A DNA stretch of 64,000 nt from Adiantum capillus-veneris (Eukaryota > Streptophyta > Polypodiopsida > Polypodiales > Pteridaceae): positions 94,279,840 to 94,343,839 of the forward strand of contig CM043971.1 in the NCBI GenBank assembly GCA_014529385.2, in the 5' to 3' direction. The notes beneath the pieces are model-generated. The model saw only the letters and a program-made list of their open reading frames with translations. It did no database searches and had not been told where the DNA came from. Positions 9,265 through 19,743 of this stretch are shown here, in pieces. A program made the translations under genes and the position numbers. Every line of letters starts with the position of its first letter. Within the stretch, counting starts at the first letter, position 1.

Positions 9265-9723
9265 TTGTCCAGGAATTTTGTAGCACAAGTGGAGTCTTTA
9301 AATCTTGCAAACTTGATCGGACTTGATGAGGATGTTCTTTATGAAATTGTGAGAAGGTTGCCTCACTCCGACTGTGTGGAACTCGAAGGAAAGGAGCTCC
9401 TAGTCAATTGCTACTTTCTCACGGCCTTCGACGAGCATGAAGATCTAGTTTTTATACAAACCGCTTGTGCATTGGGAATTGTAGAGCAAGTGCAATTTAT
9501 CACTTGGGACGTGGTTGCTCTTTTGGATCCAGAAAATGAAGTTCTAGAGATTTCTGTTTATCGCCTTAGCTTTGAAGAATTTCAACCCTTCTTAGAGCTC
9601 ATCAATAGTCTACCCTTTTGTTTTGATCAAACAAATCGAGACCTTATTGAAGCTTGGATAGCTGAAGAAGAAAACCTAGAGTGGTATTTTCTCACTTCTT
9701 CATTTGCAGGCGAGTGGTTCTAG
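9265..9723 (+). CDS. Element A leader ORF 2b (about 152 codons), paralogue of 2a, copy 1
   Basis: Open from 9265, again with no ATG at the start (first codon TTG). A pyrimidine-rich acceptor, GTTTTTGTCCAG, overlaps the beginning. Shares with 2a the block EIVRRLPH near the N-terminus, then D-x-x-FIQ-x-x-CAL, then LSFEEF and LINSLPFCF. The two have diverged greatly but kept spacing. The stop at 9723 is 49 bases before the gag ATG. This position upstream of gag matches ORF1 of Ogre-type Tat elements, whose function is also unknown. Confidence 0.55.
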   Translation: MSRNFVAQVESLNLANLIGLDEDVLYEIVRRLPHSDCVELEGKELLVNCYFLTAFDEHEDLVFIQTACALGIVEQVQFITWDVVALLDPENEVLEISVYRLSFEEFQPFLELINSLPFCFDQTNRDLIEAWIAEEENLEWYFLTSSFAGEWF

Positions 9724-9772
9724 ATCTCTATTGTATCCCTTATTGTAACTCGTGTTGTAATCTTTCATAATA

Positions 9773-12700
9773 ATGGAGAGCCAACGCCAAATGTCTGGAT
9801 ATCCTCTTTTCTTTGGAGAGCCTGGAGAGGATGCAGAATTATTTTTAGCAAATTTCAAGATGTCTTGCCGTATCAAGAGGATAGTAACCGATCAAGAACG
9901 TGTAGAAATGTTTGAGGTGGTCCTTAGGAAAGATGCTAGTACTTGGTTTGACTCTTTGCCTGAGGAAGTTAAGGGGAATTACACAGAAGTTTTGAATCGT
10001 TTTAAGAGATACTTCTTTGATCCCCAAAACACTCAAAAACTATGGCAAGACATTGTTTCTCATAAGCAAAAAGACTTAGATGACTACTACTTGTACAAGC
10101 AAGAGTTTCTACGTCTTTGGGCTCTATGGATACGAAATGTTGCTAACCCTGGTGATGGTGCAGAATTTTTAAAGAAGGAGAGGTTCATAGCCGGACTCTT
10201 TCCTGACCTTAAGGTAAAAGTTGAGGCGGGTGCACCTGCTACTTTTGATGCAGCTGAAACTAGGGCTGCTGAGAAGTATAGGAAACTCAAGTGCTTAAGG
10301 GGAGAGGTTCCAATAGAAGGTCTTAGACCCAAAGGTAAGTCACAAGCATCAACATCGAGGGAGCTTCCTGAGGTAACGGCGGAAGTAATTGAGAAGTTAA
10401 ACGAATCTTTAAGCAGCCTGTCAATTCACCTTGCACAAGCTGTAGGTCCAAAGGGACAAGCAAAGAAGTCTGAAGAGCGAGATCCACGACCTAGGAGAGT
10501 CTTGCAATGTTGGAATTGCGGAGAGTCTGGACATGGGATGTATAATTGTCCTTGGCCCCGTGGGGAGCCAGGGAGGCCTAACTTGAATTACCCAGTGATG
10601 AATGCAGGTGAAGGAACTGGTCAACAACCAAGGCTTCTACAAAGGCCAAATGGACCAAGACCACCTCCACAAGGGGTAGAAGGAGTTCCACCTTTGCCAG
10701 ATCCAAATGTGCATGTGGTAGAGGTGACAAATTCAAATGAGGTTGACATGGAAGCCAATGGAATTAAGCGTGGCCGAGGAAAAGGTAAAGAGAAAGAAGG
10801 AGTCACATCACAGAGTGACCATGGACAAGGCAAGAAGGCAAAGGAAACCAAGGAAACCAAGAGGACTCAACGTCGTATCAACCTCCAAGACTTCCCTCTT
10901 GGACATGGTATGGCTCCGTACAACTTGTTGGAAGACATGAGAGGTAAGGGTCCTGATATTTCATTGCCTCAATTTCTTGCATTATGTCCACAAGTTAGGA
11001 GGGATTTAACAAGGGCAGTTAGCACTAGGATAAAGGTAAAAGAGAGTGTGCCTGTTGTAAAAATTGCACAAGCTGAAATGAATGAGGACATTACACCGGT
11101 GCTAGACTGTTACATCAAAGGGAGATTGGTTAGGAAAGGTCTAGTGGATGGGGGTGCACAAATTTGCATCATGACAGAGGGACTCATGCAAAAACTAGGC
11201 ATGCACATCCATGAGACACCTGAAATTAGGGTCAAGATGGCAAACAATAGCAAGGCTAGGTGCGTAGGCATTTGTAAAAATGTTTTTGTGGAGGCCTTTG
11301 GCATTAAGAAGGCAGTGGATTTCTATGTCATGTCTACCAAGGGAAATGGTTACCCATTTATCCTAGGAAGACCATGGCTAATGAAAATGCGAGCTTTGCA
11401 GGATTGGGAGAGTGGAAAGCTAATTTGCAGGAATGACAATCACAAGAAGGTTGTCTTTGACATGAAGGAGCAACGCCAAGAGGAGCTCCATGAAGAATCA
11501 TCTCAAAGTGAGACGGAAGAAGGTTGGACCGATAGCACTTCAGAAGAAGAAAGTAGCGGCAGCATTACTGAAGAGGAGTCTTCCATCGAAGTCATGGGGG
11601 TAAGGTTTAAGCCAAGCAACCAAGAGACCTCTTGTCAAGGCTTGGAGGAGGTAGGTCCTCAAGAGAACGAAGGTGATCAAGATGAAGGGATGCTGGAAGG
11701 TATGCTATCAACAACACTTACAAAGGATGAAAGAGAGGAGTTCAAATGTGTGCTAAGGAAGTTTCCTAGGCTTTTTGCTAAAGACTACACCGATGTGCGT
11801 GGAGTAGATGCTGTTCAACACAAAATTGAGTTGAAGCCAGAGGCCACACCTAAGGCTCAGAAGCTACGAAGGCTAGGAGTCATCAAGGAGCAGGCTTTAC
11901 TCAAGGAGGTAAGAAAGCTTCTAGCAGCAGGGTTCATTTATCCAGTGGAGAATTCAGAGTGGGTCTCTCCTGTTGTTGTCACTCCTAAGAAGAACGGCAA
12001 GTGGAGGGTGTGTGTGGATTATCGTCCCCTCAATGAGGCAACAAAGAGAGATCACTTTCCCCTCCCATTCCCGGATGAGATACTAAATGAGGTAGGTGGT
12101 CATGAGAAGTACACTGTGTGCGATGGTTACTCAGGTTACTTTCAAATAGGGATTGCACTGGAGGATCAATTGAAAACAACCTTTATCACTCCTTGGGGTT
12201 GTTATGCTTTTAGAGTCATGCCATTTGGTCTGACAAATGCTCCTGCAACATTCCAACGTTTCATGAATATGGTGTTTCAAGCATTCTTTGGAAAGTCAAT
12301 TAGGGTGTTCATTGATGATTTCTGTATTTATAGCTCAAAATCGTTGCATCTGCAAAGGGTAGAAGAAGGTTTAAAGAAGCTCTACGACATGGGAGGTCAA
12401 CTCAACCCCGACAAGTGCCATATAGGTGAGGATGAAGTAATCTTGCTTGGTCATAAAGTTTCTTACAAAGGCATTGAAGTGGATCCTTCGAAGGCAAAGG
12501 CTCTTATTGAGCTACCATCACCCAAGAGTCTTAAGGAGGTCATCTCATTCATTCAAAAGGTGAAGTATATGTCACGCTTCATTCACTTAGCCTCGGAGTT
12601 ACTTCACCCTTTGCAAAAGTTGACACAACAAGTAGAATTTGCATGGTCTGATGAGCTTGAAGAGTACTTTTGTAACATTAAAGTCATTTTGTCAGAGCTA

Positions 12701-15052
12701 CCAACACTCATGCCTCCTTGTTGGGAGTACACATTCTTTGTTAGCTCTAGTGCTGGGAAAGAAACAATTGGTGCTGTGTTGCTACAACAAGATCCCCACA
12801 GTACAAGGATGCGACCCATCTACTTTGCTAGTAGGGTCATGAATGCTTTGGAGAGAGACTACACAGAAGCAGAACTCATGATGCTTTCTCTCATGTTTGC
12901 GGTGAGAAAGTTTAGATCCTACCTGCTACCAAAACCTTTTGTAATTCTCACTGCAGAAAATTTGTTCCCTTGGGTGTCATCTCAAATGAATCTTAGTACT
13001 AGGATCTCAAAGTGGATTATGGAGTTGCAAGAGTTTCAATACTCTTTCAAGGTAGAAGATAGTGTGCGTGCACAATTGGCAGGGATTCTCACTTATAGGG
13101 TGCACGAAAAGGAGATTAAGGTGCCTGAAGTAAAGACCCTACCATTGCCACCACCAAAAAGTATTCCTAATGCTTTTACTTTGTTCTTTGATGGAGCTTT
13201 TCGTCGAGCCACAGGAAAAGCAGGGGGAGGGCTAGTGTTGCTCAACCCAAGTGGAGAGGTGGTCATGAAAGAGAAGTTCAATCTACCAAGTTCAGCTAGC
13301 AACAATGAAGCAGAATATGACACTCTACTTCATGGTTTGAAGATGTGCATTGGCCAAGGGATACAACGCCTCATGGTAAAGGGAGATGCACTTCTCATTG
13401 TTAAACAGATTTTAGGCATTTGGGCATGCAAGAATGAGAGCTTACGGACAAAAGTTCATGCCATTCGTAGATTGTTTAATCAATTTGAAGAAGTGCAACT
13501 ATATCATATTCCTAGGAAACAGAATGAAGATGCTGATTTACTTGCACAACAAGCCGTTGCATGTGTAAAGAAAGAAGTGCAGGTCATCATGGTGGCGGCT
13601 GCTGTGAAGCAACCGAGGTACCAGGGATTGGAGTCATTGGCTCCCATCATTGGCTACATTTTGGAGGGTGAGTTTCCACCAGACTTCACAAAAGCTCAGA
13701 AGAGGAGACTCATGAAGAAGGCAAGCGTATATCTCTTCCTAGAAGGCTCCCTCTATCAAAGAGGGAAGGATCAAGTGTGCAGACGAGTACCAACTATCAA
13801 GGAAATTCCAGCCATTCTAAAAGGTTTGCATGAAGAGGCATGTGGTGGTCATTTTGCCCAAGAATTAACTGTGAAGAAGATTTTGCTTTCGGGGTATGTT
13901 TGGCCAAGTTTGCATGTGGATGTTCAACATTGGTGTAAAAGCTGTCACACTTGTCAGATAAATGGAAATAGAAGGTTGGTGCATGGCCCGAGGCAAATAG
14001 TGCTTGCAAATGGACCCTTTGAAAAGTGGGGCATTGATGCTATGGGTCCTCTGCCTAGGACAAAAAATGGTAAACTCTACATTCTAGTGGCTGTAGACTA
14101 TATGACTAGGTGGGTGGAAGCACAAAGTGTGGCAAAGGTAAATGAGAAGACAGTGAGCAAATTCGTCTACACTCACATTTGTTGTAGATTTGGCACACCT
14201 TTGGAGATTGTTTCTGATAATGGTCCAGGGTTTAGAAAAGGATTGCTCACAGAAGTTTGTGAAGAGCTTCACATTCTACATCGTCATAGCACACCATACT
14301 ACCCACAGTCAAATGGTTTGGTGGAGAAGGCTAATGGTGTCATTGCAGGAATCATTAGAAAGATGGTGCAAAACAAGACAAAATTATGGGATGACTTCTT
14401 GGATGGTGCCTTGTGGGCATATCGAACCACATATAGGGAAGCCACGGAGTTCACACCATTTCACTTGGTCTATGGTCAAGAGGCTTTGCAGCCTATCGAG
14501 CTCAACATTCCAACAATGCGACTTCATGGCAAAGGAGCACAAGATGATCAAGAGGTATGGATGGATCGACTTCTTACGTTAGTGGAGCTTGAGTGGAAAA
14601 GAGAAGCAGCATATGAGTGCTACAAGAGGAAAGCCACACAAGCGAAAGAAACGCACGACAAGAAACTGAAGGACAAAGGCATCAAGGAAGGAGAGCTTGT
14701 GCTAAGGTATGACAATCGACTTGACAATCGTTTTGATGCCAAGTTTGAAACAAGATGGCAAGGGCCATACATAGTCAAGAAGGATTTCAATTCAAGTTAC
14801 TATCAGCTTATGGACTTGAATGGTAAAGAGCACTCCAGGAAAGTAAACGGGTATCGCTTGAAGCCCTATTTGAGTCGCCTTCTACCAAAGGATCTACCAA
14901 AGATCTGTCCAAAGGCCGCTGTCTTATGTAAGTATTGTTACATGAAGCATGAGTGTAACTCCAGCCAAAATTCTGAGGGGCCAAACAATGAAGATCTCGT
15001 CAAGGACTCTGAAGCACTCTCTTTGGAAAAGATGCTCTATGATGGTACATGA
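9773..15052 (+). CDS. Element A Gag-Pol polyprotein (1759 aa), intact
   Basis: One unbroken frame from ATG. In order: Ty3-type Gag core (about 5-175); CCHC knuckle CWNCGESGHGMYNC (about 246-259); retropepsin with DGGA at about 459 and ILGRPW at about 530; RT with FIDD at about 846; a first RNase H (about 986-1090) whose catalytic Asp positions are lost (VSSSAGK, TAEN); a second RNase H (about 1132-1270) with FDGA, NNEAEY, GDA and DADLLA intact; integrase with HHCC zinc finger (about 1353-1393), DDE at about 1422, 1482 and 1518, and a GPY/F module; then a tail of about 60 residues. The dual RNase H places it in the Tat lineage. No stop or frameshift separates gag and pol. Potentially functional. 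Confidence 0.93.
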   Translation: MESQRQMSGYPLFFGEPGEDAELFLANFKMSCRIKRIVTDQERVEMFEVVLRKDASTWFDSLPEEVKGNYTEVLNRFKRYFFDPQNTQKLWQDIVSHKQKDLDDYYLYKQEFLRLWALWIRNVANPGDGAEFLKKERFIAGLFPDLKVKVEAGAPATFDAAETRAAEKYRKLKCLRGEVPIEGLRPKGKSQASTSRELPEVTAEVIEKLNESLSSLSIHLAQAVGPKGQAKKSEERDPRPRRVLQCWNCGESGHGMYNCPWPRGEPGRPNLNYPVMNAGEGTGQQPRLLQRPNGPRPPPQGVEGVPPLPDPNVHVVEVTNSNEVDMEANGIKRGRGKGKEKEGVTSQSDHGQGKKAKETKETKRTQRRINLQDFPLGHGMAPYNLLEDMRGKGPDISLPQFLALCPQVRRDLTRAVSTRIKVKESVPVVKIAQAEMNEDITPVLDCYIKGRLVRKGLVDGGAQICIMTEGLMQKLGMHIHETPEIRVKMANNSKARCVGICKNVFVEAFGIKKAVDFYVMSTKGNGYPFILGRPWLMKMRALQDWESGKLICRNDNHKKVVFDMKEQRQEELHEESSQSETEEGWTDSTSEEESSGSITEEESSIEVMGVRFKPSNQETSCQGLEEVGPQENEGDQDEGMLEGMLSTTLTKDEREEFKCVLRKFPRLFAKDYTDVRGVDAVQHKIELKPEATPKAQKLRRLGVIKEQALLKEVRKLLAAGFIYPVENSEWVSPVVVTPKKNGKWRVCVDYRPLNEATKRDHFPLPFPDEILNEVGGHEKYTVCDGYSGYFQIGIALEDQLKTTFITPWGCYAFRVMPFGLTNAPATFQRFMNMVFQAFFGKSIRVFIDDFCIYSSKSLHLQRVEEGLKKLYDMGGQLNPDKCHIGEDEVILLGHKVSYKGIEVDPSKAKALIELPSPKSLKEVISFIQKVKYMSRFIHLASELLHPLQKLTQQVEFAWSDELEEYFCNIKVILSELPTLMPPCWEYTFFVSSSAGKETIGAVLLQQDPHSTRMRPIYFASRVMNALERDYTEAELMMLSLMFAVRKFRSYLLPKPFVILTAENLFPWVSSQMNLSTRISKWIMELQEFQYSFKVEDSVRAQLAGILTYRVHEKEIKVPEVKTLPLPPPKSIPNAFTLFFDGAFRRATGKAGGGLVLLNPSGEVVMKEKFNLPSSASNNEAEYDTLLHGLKMCIGQGIQRLMVKGDALLIVKQILGIWACKNESLRTKVHAIRRLFNQFEEVQLYHIPRKQNEDADLLAQQAVACVKKEVQVIMVAAAVKQPRYQGLESLAPIIGYILEGEFPPDFTKAQKRRLMKKASVYLFLEGSLYQRGKDQVCRRVPTIKEIPAILKGLHEEACGGHFAQELTVKKILLSGYVWPSLHVDVQHWCKSCHTCQINGNRRLVHGPRQIVLANGPFEKWGIDAMGPLPRTKNGKLYILVAVDYMTRWVEAQSVAKVNEKTVSKFVYTHICCRFGTPLEIVSDNGPGFRKGLLTEVCEELHILHRHSTPYYPQSNGLVEKANGVIAGIIRKMVQNKTKLWDDFLDGALWAYRTTYREATEFTPFHLVYGQEALQPIELNIPTMRLHGKGAQDDQEVWMDRLLTLVELEWKREAAYECYKRKATQAKETHDKKLKDKGIKEGELVLRYDNRLDNRFDAKFETRWQGPYIVKKDFNSSYYQLMDLNGKEHSRKVNGYRLKPYLSRLLPKDLPKICPKAAVLCKYCYMKHECNSSQNSEGPNNEDLVKDSEALSLEKMLYDGT

Positions 15053-15056
15053 ATAT

Positions 15057-18000
15057 ACCACCAATCTCCACCCACACCACGGTTGATTTACTAGTGATGA
15101 CCACCCCATGCACATAAGGCACTCATTATCACACCGCAAGGCAGCATGACCACAGTAGGATTGAGTGCACCGACACCAGGCTACCCCGGGCCACTCTCGA
15201 TTCAAGTGATCGACGTCGTCGTCGGCTGCATCGTCTTAATTTTTCCTTCAACTAACCTCCCGCTAACGTGCTAACACTGCTAGCTCCAAAGTTTGCCATG
15301 CACCATATGGCGCTCGCATTCCATCATGTACCCCTAGTGTCTGGAGCAAGGTTGGTTATCATCCAAGATCACCGTTTGTAAGTATCATCATCATCAATAA
15401 AAGTGTGCAATTCTATTGATAGCCGTTTTTTCGGCTCTTTGTAATTGCCACAGTGAGTTACCTCACCCTACCAAAATCACCCAAACACTGTGGCTATCCC
15501 TACCATTTCACTGTACATAGGCGTGCGTGAGTCACAGGACTTTTCCCATATCTTCTTAAAAACCCTCAGCTAGCTAGTCACTGGGCTAGGTGAGCCAAAA
15601 AAAAAATAAAAATAAAAAAATAAAAGTATATTATTGCCTCTTTGTGTGTAAATATTTCATTGTATATATGGCCTAAATATAGTGATTTTTAATAATTATT
15701 TTGGTATTTTATTTAAATATTTCTACTTAGGTGTGTGTTTTATTAAACCTATGTACACCTTCTTTCATCCTCTTACACCATAATTATATTTTTTTTTACC
15801 AATATGTACATACTCTAACCTCATATTTTTCCTTTATACAAATCACTCCCACATTTTCACCCTCACCCTCGTGAAAACAAAAAATTGATTTCTACTCATT
15901 GGTTACTTTTATTATATTATTTACTTGCATACCTTTTCCTCTTTCACCCAAAATAATTCAAGGAGGGACCATATCATATGATTCCAATATCTTTCCATAT
16001 CCATAACTCCTCCATATTTTTATTATTATTTTTACTCATTATTCTAACACCATGTGCTCATTGAGCTAAAGTCCATGAATAGTCCATACACTAGTCCCAC
16101 CATGTATATATTTCTTACTTCACCAATAATCCTCCTCCATGCATGGGTCAAGGGCAACTTGAATGCTTTGTATTATAATATGACAAAGGAGGGGCTCACT
16201 CTTGGATGCATTGTACAAATTCAACAAAGGAGGGGACCACTAAAAGACTTTTGCAGGCATAAAAAACAGGCTTTTTGGTGAGAATTTTGGCACCTATCTC
16301 CACTCCGAATTTGGAGCGGTGGTCAAGAGAGAAAATGTAGCCCACGCTCTGAATAATCACCCAAATGTTTTCATGATTTTTGGAGCTACCAGCTGTGAGC
16401 TATGATTTTTTTAGTGGACCCCAGTTTTCCCATGCTATGCAGCCACACTCTCTCTTCCACTTTATCATTTTCCTCTTTCACACACACTTCTCCACTCATC
16501 ATCCCCATCTCTCTCACCACTCCTCTCTGCACACTACTCACCTTCTCCTCAACCTTGAAGAATAAGAGAAACCATGGTGAACTCATACCTCCCACACACA
16601 ATTCCATTCCAAAATTGACCACCTAGTCTCATTTTTCCTCCTCCAAATTACCCATATCTATCAAAAAACCACAAAATTCAGCCTCTTCTCTTAAAAGACA
16701 GCATCATGGTGGTTGATTACTCAGCTTCAATTACCTTGTCTCTCAAGGAAGGTCAAGAGTGGAGAAAAAATGTACCGTCAAAGCTAGTGGACCGTCAACA
16801 AGCGTCAAAATTGGCCCTACTCAAGACACTTGGAGCATCAACCTTGTAAGAAATCCACCTTTTCTTACCTCTTAAGAGTTTTTCTTCCTTATTTGTATCC
16901 TACATGGATACTCCCATTGTAAATATTCAATTCCATTTGTAAATTAATACTAACTCTACTAACACTAACCCACTATGAAAAGTCCTATCACCTCCATTTC
17001 TCTCCTCTCTCTTTCCCCACCAACTTCTTGATAATTCCAAGCAAAAGAAATTAGATAAATTGCTGAAAATCTAACCCAACCATGGTTAGAGGAGTAACCG
17101 TAGCCTTCAAAATTGCTATAAAAGGAGGGTGTAGCTAGCATAAGGAGGGGGGGAGCCATAAGCAAGAGCACTATGCTATAGCTTGAGAAGCCAAGCTCAA
17201 CCTCTCTAGAAGGAGCTCTTGAGTGGAAGCTCATTGTCTTATGCATGTGCATGTGTTGTAATAGGGGATTAGCAAGGGAAATCTATGCCATTGTAAGAGA
17301 GAGAGTGATCATTCAATTGAGAGTAGGAAATCTATCATTTCTCCTACTAGTGTAAGCCCAACATTCGCTGAATCAAGGGTGGATTTGGACTAAGCTTGGA
17401 TACTTTGTCTCCCTTCCAACGTGAAGTAATGGACAACAATGATGCGTAAGTGTCTTGGTGTTTTTTTTTTGTTAAGTTCTTGATAGCTTGTCTCTGGTGT
17501 TGTCATCAATCTAGCCATAAATCCCACATACTGTAAGAGGGCGACAGGGTGGAGAGGACTCCCCTGGCCTTAAGACAGTGATTGGGGTGGCTTTTCTTGT
17601 GATGTGTTGTGGTGAAATTTACGCAAGCTATGTTGAACAAGTACTAATCTCACTTTGATTTGTCATGATAGATTTGTAAGAAGGTATTAATGCAACAAGC
17701 ACCCCCTCCCCCTTTCTCTCTCTTTCTTAAATATATAGTTGTGTTTGCTTGATCATTGCCGATACGTTTCAAAGCAGCCCGAGCACTATCTCTCTCTCTC
17801 TCTATCTCTCTCTCTCTCGTGTTTTAGTGTGTGAGAGTATTCCATTGGTGTTAGGGTTAGTGTAAATTCCTTGCTTGTTTGTGGGTTGCTCTAACGATTC
17901 TCCTCTTTTGCGTCCTAGTTCGCTCTTAAACTAGGTGGTGCCCCTTGTGTAGTTGGGATTTGGCGGTGGGTTTGTTGTTTTGGTTTGTGTTGTGTTGTGC

Positions 18001-18080
18001 CCCAGCCCCATTGAGCAGCACGGGAGCCTTGAAGGGTGTCTAGAGGCCACTCTTCTTGTTGCCCGCCCCGGACCGCCTCA
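15057..18080 (+). mobile_element. Element A LTR, copy 2 (also the 3' LTR position of copy 1)
   Basis: Corresponds to 5083-8109. It abuts the pol stop with no polypurine tract or TG start, so its 5' end appears deleted or the junction arose by tandem duplication. TATA box at 17117-17123, G run at 17143-17153, poly-A signal AATAAA at 15396-15401 in the family B-like part. Ends in CTCA at 18080. Confidence 0.65.
17117..17153 (+). promoter_or_regulatory. Element A LTR core promoter, copy 2
   Basis: TATAAAA followed by GGAGGGGGGG, identical in arrangement to copy 1. Confidence 0.6.
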
Positions 18081-18083
18081 AAT

Positions 18084-18101
18084 TGGTGCCCCCACTGAGG
18101 A
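18084..18101 (+). other. Primer-binding site of element A, copy 2
   Basis: TGGTGCCCCCACTGAGG, the same sequence and spacing to the LTR end as in copy 1. Confidence 0.6.
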
Positions 18102-18155
18102 ACGGCTTGTGTATTTTTGTGTAGAATCAACCTTTAGCATAGTCAAGTAGTTTGC

Positions 18156-18368
18156 ATGAATCACGAAGCTTTGTATGATCCCTTCATTCCCATTGCACGG
18201 CAAAAGGTACACATAATTGTTAGTACTAAGTTGCAATTTCAACGTGTCATTCGTAGAATTTTAGGTCCTCTTTGGTTGGCCGAGATAAACGCTTCAGTAA
18301 ATCCTTTTATTTTGCCTCTCATTAGGTACGACCTTTGTTTGGACGTCTATATTTTTGTTTTGTTTTAA
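18156..18368 (+). CDS. Element A leader ORF 1a, copy 2
   Basis: Identical at the protein level to 8185-8397. Same position after the primer-binding site. Function unknown. Confidence 0.5.
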   Translation: MNHEALYDPFIPIARQKVHIIVSTKLQFQRVIRRILGPLWLAEINASVNPFILPLIRYDLCLDVYIFVLF

Positions 18369-18389
18369 GCATTAGGACATGCATAGGCC

Positions 18390-18608
18390 ATGGATAATGG
18401 CCCAGGAATAGAGGTTTTTCCCTTTCATTTTACTCCACACATTAGAATAAACGTTGCAATTAGTAGAAAGATCCATTTTCAACAACGAATGGTGTTCATG
18501 TTTGGTGCCCAAAGAGCAGGAGAAATTCTTGCATCACCAAACCCTGTCATTCTACCTCTCATCAACTACCACACTTCCTTTGATGTACATGTGTTCATTT
18601 TATTTTAA
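18390..18608 (+). CDS. Element A leader ORF 1b, copy 2
   Basis: Identical at the protein level to 8419-8637 and paralogous to the preceding frame. Function unknown. Confidence 0.5.
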   Translation: MDNGPGIEVFPFHFTPHIRINVAISRKIHFQQRMVFMFGAQRAGEILASPNPVILPLINYHTSFDVHVFILF

Positions 18609-18634
18609 AATGAAATGCAGCCCGGCAAAGTAGT

Positions 18635-19189
18635 GTGTATGTTTGTTTTTTCTTTGTCCAAGTTGTTACAAGAAACAAAAAAACGATCATTTATTCTAAC
18701 TGGGAATGTGTGTGCAGTGAAAGTTCAATCCTTAGAGATCTAGCTCTATTACCAATTGAGTTGCAGGAGCAAGTAGTAAGGCGTCTCCCTCATAACAAGA
18801 GGGTGGTGAAGTTAAGACGGAAGGTCCTACGCGTGGATTCCATTTTCCTCTTGTTGTTGGGCACTAAGGAAGACCGTGCATTCATCCAACTAGTGTGTGC
18901 CCTAAGATTGGTAAATAGAGTGAAATTTGGCGTTTGGCGAGTGCATTTCACCATTGAGGAAGACTCTTCAGGAAACTTGCGGCCAGAGTTCATGCTTCAT
19001 AGACTCACATTTGGTGAATTTTTCCCTCATTTGCGTCTTATTAATAGTCTTCCTTTCGCTTTCAACAAAGGAGATAGGGAGCTATTCAGAGCTTGTCTTA
19101 ATAAAGAGAGCATAGAGAAGATTGCAAATTTGTATAAATTCTCATCCTTCTCTACTTTCTATGACACTTTGTTCATAGAGACATTGTAA
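18635..19189 (+). CDS. Element A leader ORF 2a, copy 2
   Basis: Same as 8664-9218 except a Cys-to-Arg difference (HLCLIN versus HLRLIN). Again lacks an initiating ATG. The F-box-like LPIELQEQVVRRLP is unchanged. Confidence 0.5.
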   Translation: MYVCFFFVQVVTRNKKTIIYSNWECVCSESSILRDLALLPIELQEQVVRRLPHNKRVVKLRRKVLRVDSIFLLLLGTKEDRAFIQLVCALRLVNRVKFGVWRVHFTIEEDSSGNLRPEFMLHRLTFGEFFPHLRLINSLPFAFNKGDRELFRACLNKESIEKIANLYKFSSFSTFYDTLFIETL

Positions 19190-19235
19190 ATCTCTTTATG
19201 CTTTTGAATGATTTAACCATAATCCTAAGGAGTTT

Positions 19236-19694
19236 TTGTCCAGGAATTTTGTAGCACAAGTGGAGTCTTTAAATCTTGCAAACTTGATCGGACTTGATGA
19301 GGATGTTCTTTATGAAATTGTGAGAAGGTTGCCTCACTCCGACTGTGTGGAACTTGAAGGAAAGGAGCTCCTAGTCAATTGCTACTTTCTCACGGCCTTC
19401 GACGAGCATGAAGATCTAGTTTTTATACAAACCGCTTGTGCATTGGGAATTGTAGAGCAAGTGCAATTTATCACTTGGGACGTGGTTGCTCTTTTGGATC
19501 CAGAAAATGAAGTTCTAGAGATTTCTGTTTATCGCCTTAGCTTTGAAGAATTTCAACCCTTCTTAGAGCTCATCAATAGTCTACCCTTTTGTTTTGATCA
19601 AACAAATCGAGACCTTATTGAAGCTTGGATAGCTGAAGAAGAAAACCTAGAGTGGTATTTTCTCACTTCTTCATTTGCAGGCGAGTGGTTCTAG
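19236..19694 (+). CDS. Element A leader ORF 2b, copy 2
   Basis: Identical at the protein level to 9265-9723; a synonymous C-to-T change is present. No ATG at its start. Confidence 0.5.
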   Translation: MSRNFVAQVESLNLANLIGLDEDVLYEIVRRLPHSDCVELEGKELLVNCYFLTAFDEHEDLVFIQTACALGIVEQVQFITWDVVALLDPENEVLEISVYRLSFEEFQPFLELINSLPFCFDQTNRDLIEAWIAEEENLEWYFLTSSFAGEWF

Positions 19695-19743
19695 ATCTCT
19701 ATTGTATCCCTTATTGTAACTCGTGTTGTAATCTTTCATAATA

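Larger units (their letters stand above)
5083..15056 (+). mobile_element. Element A, copy 1: Ty3/Gypsy Tat-lineage unit
   Basis: A 9.97-kb unit containing an LTR-type region (to 8109), primer-binding site, leader with four small frames, and the complete gag-pol frame. The same sequence restarts at 15057, so the two are head to tail. Tat lineage is inferred from the second RNase H between the degenerate first RNase H and integrase. The first about 355 bp (5083-5437) are also homologous to the family B LTR, so the true LTR start is unclear. No polypurine tract is seen before 15057. Confidence 0.75.

Noticed and set aside
11860-12560. Caulimovirus-type (endogenous pararetrovirus) RT
   Set aside because: The RT is followed by two RNase H domains and a DDE integrase, and the element has an LTR and PBS, so it is a Ty3/Gypsy retrotransposon.
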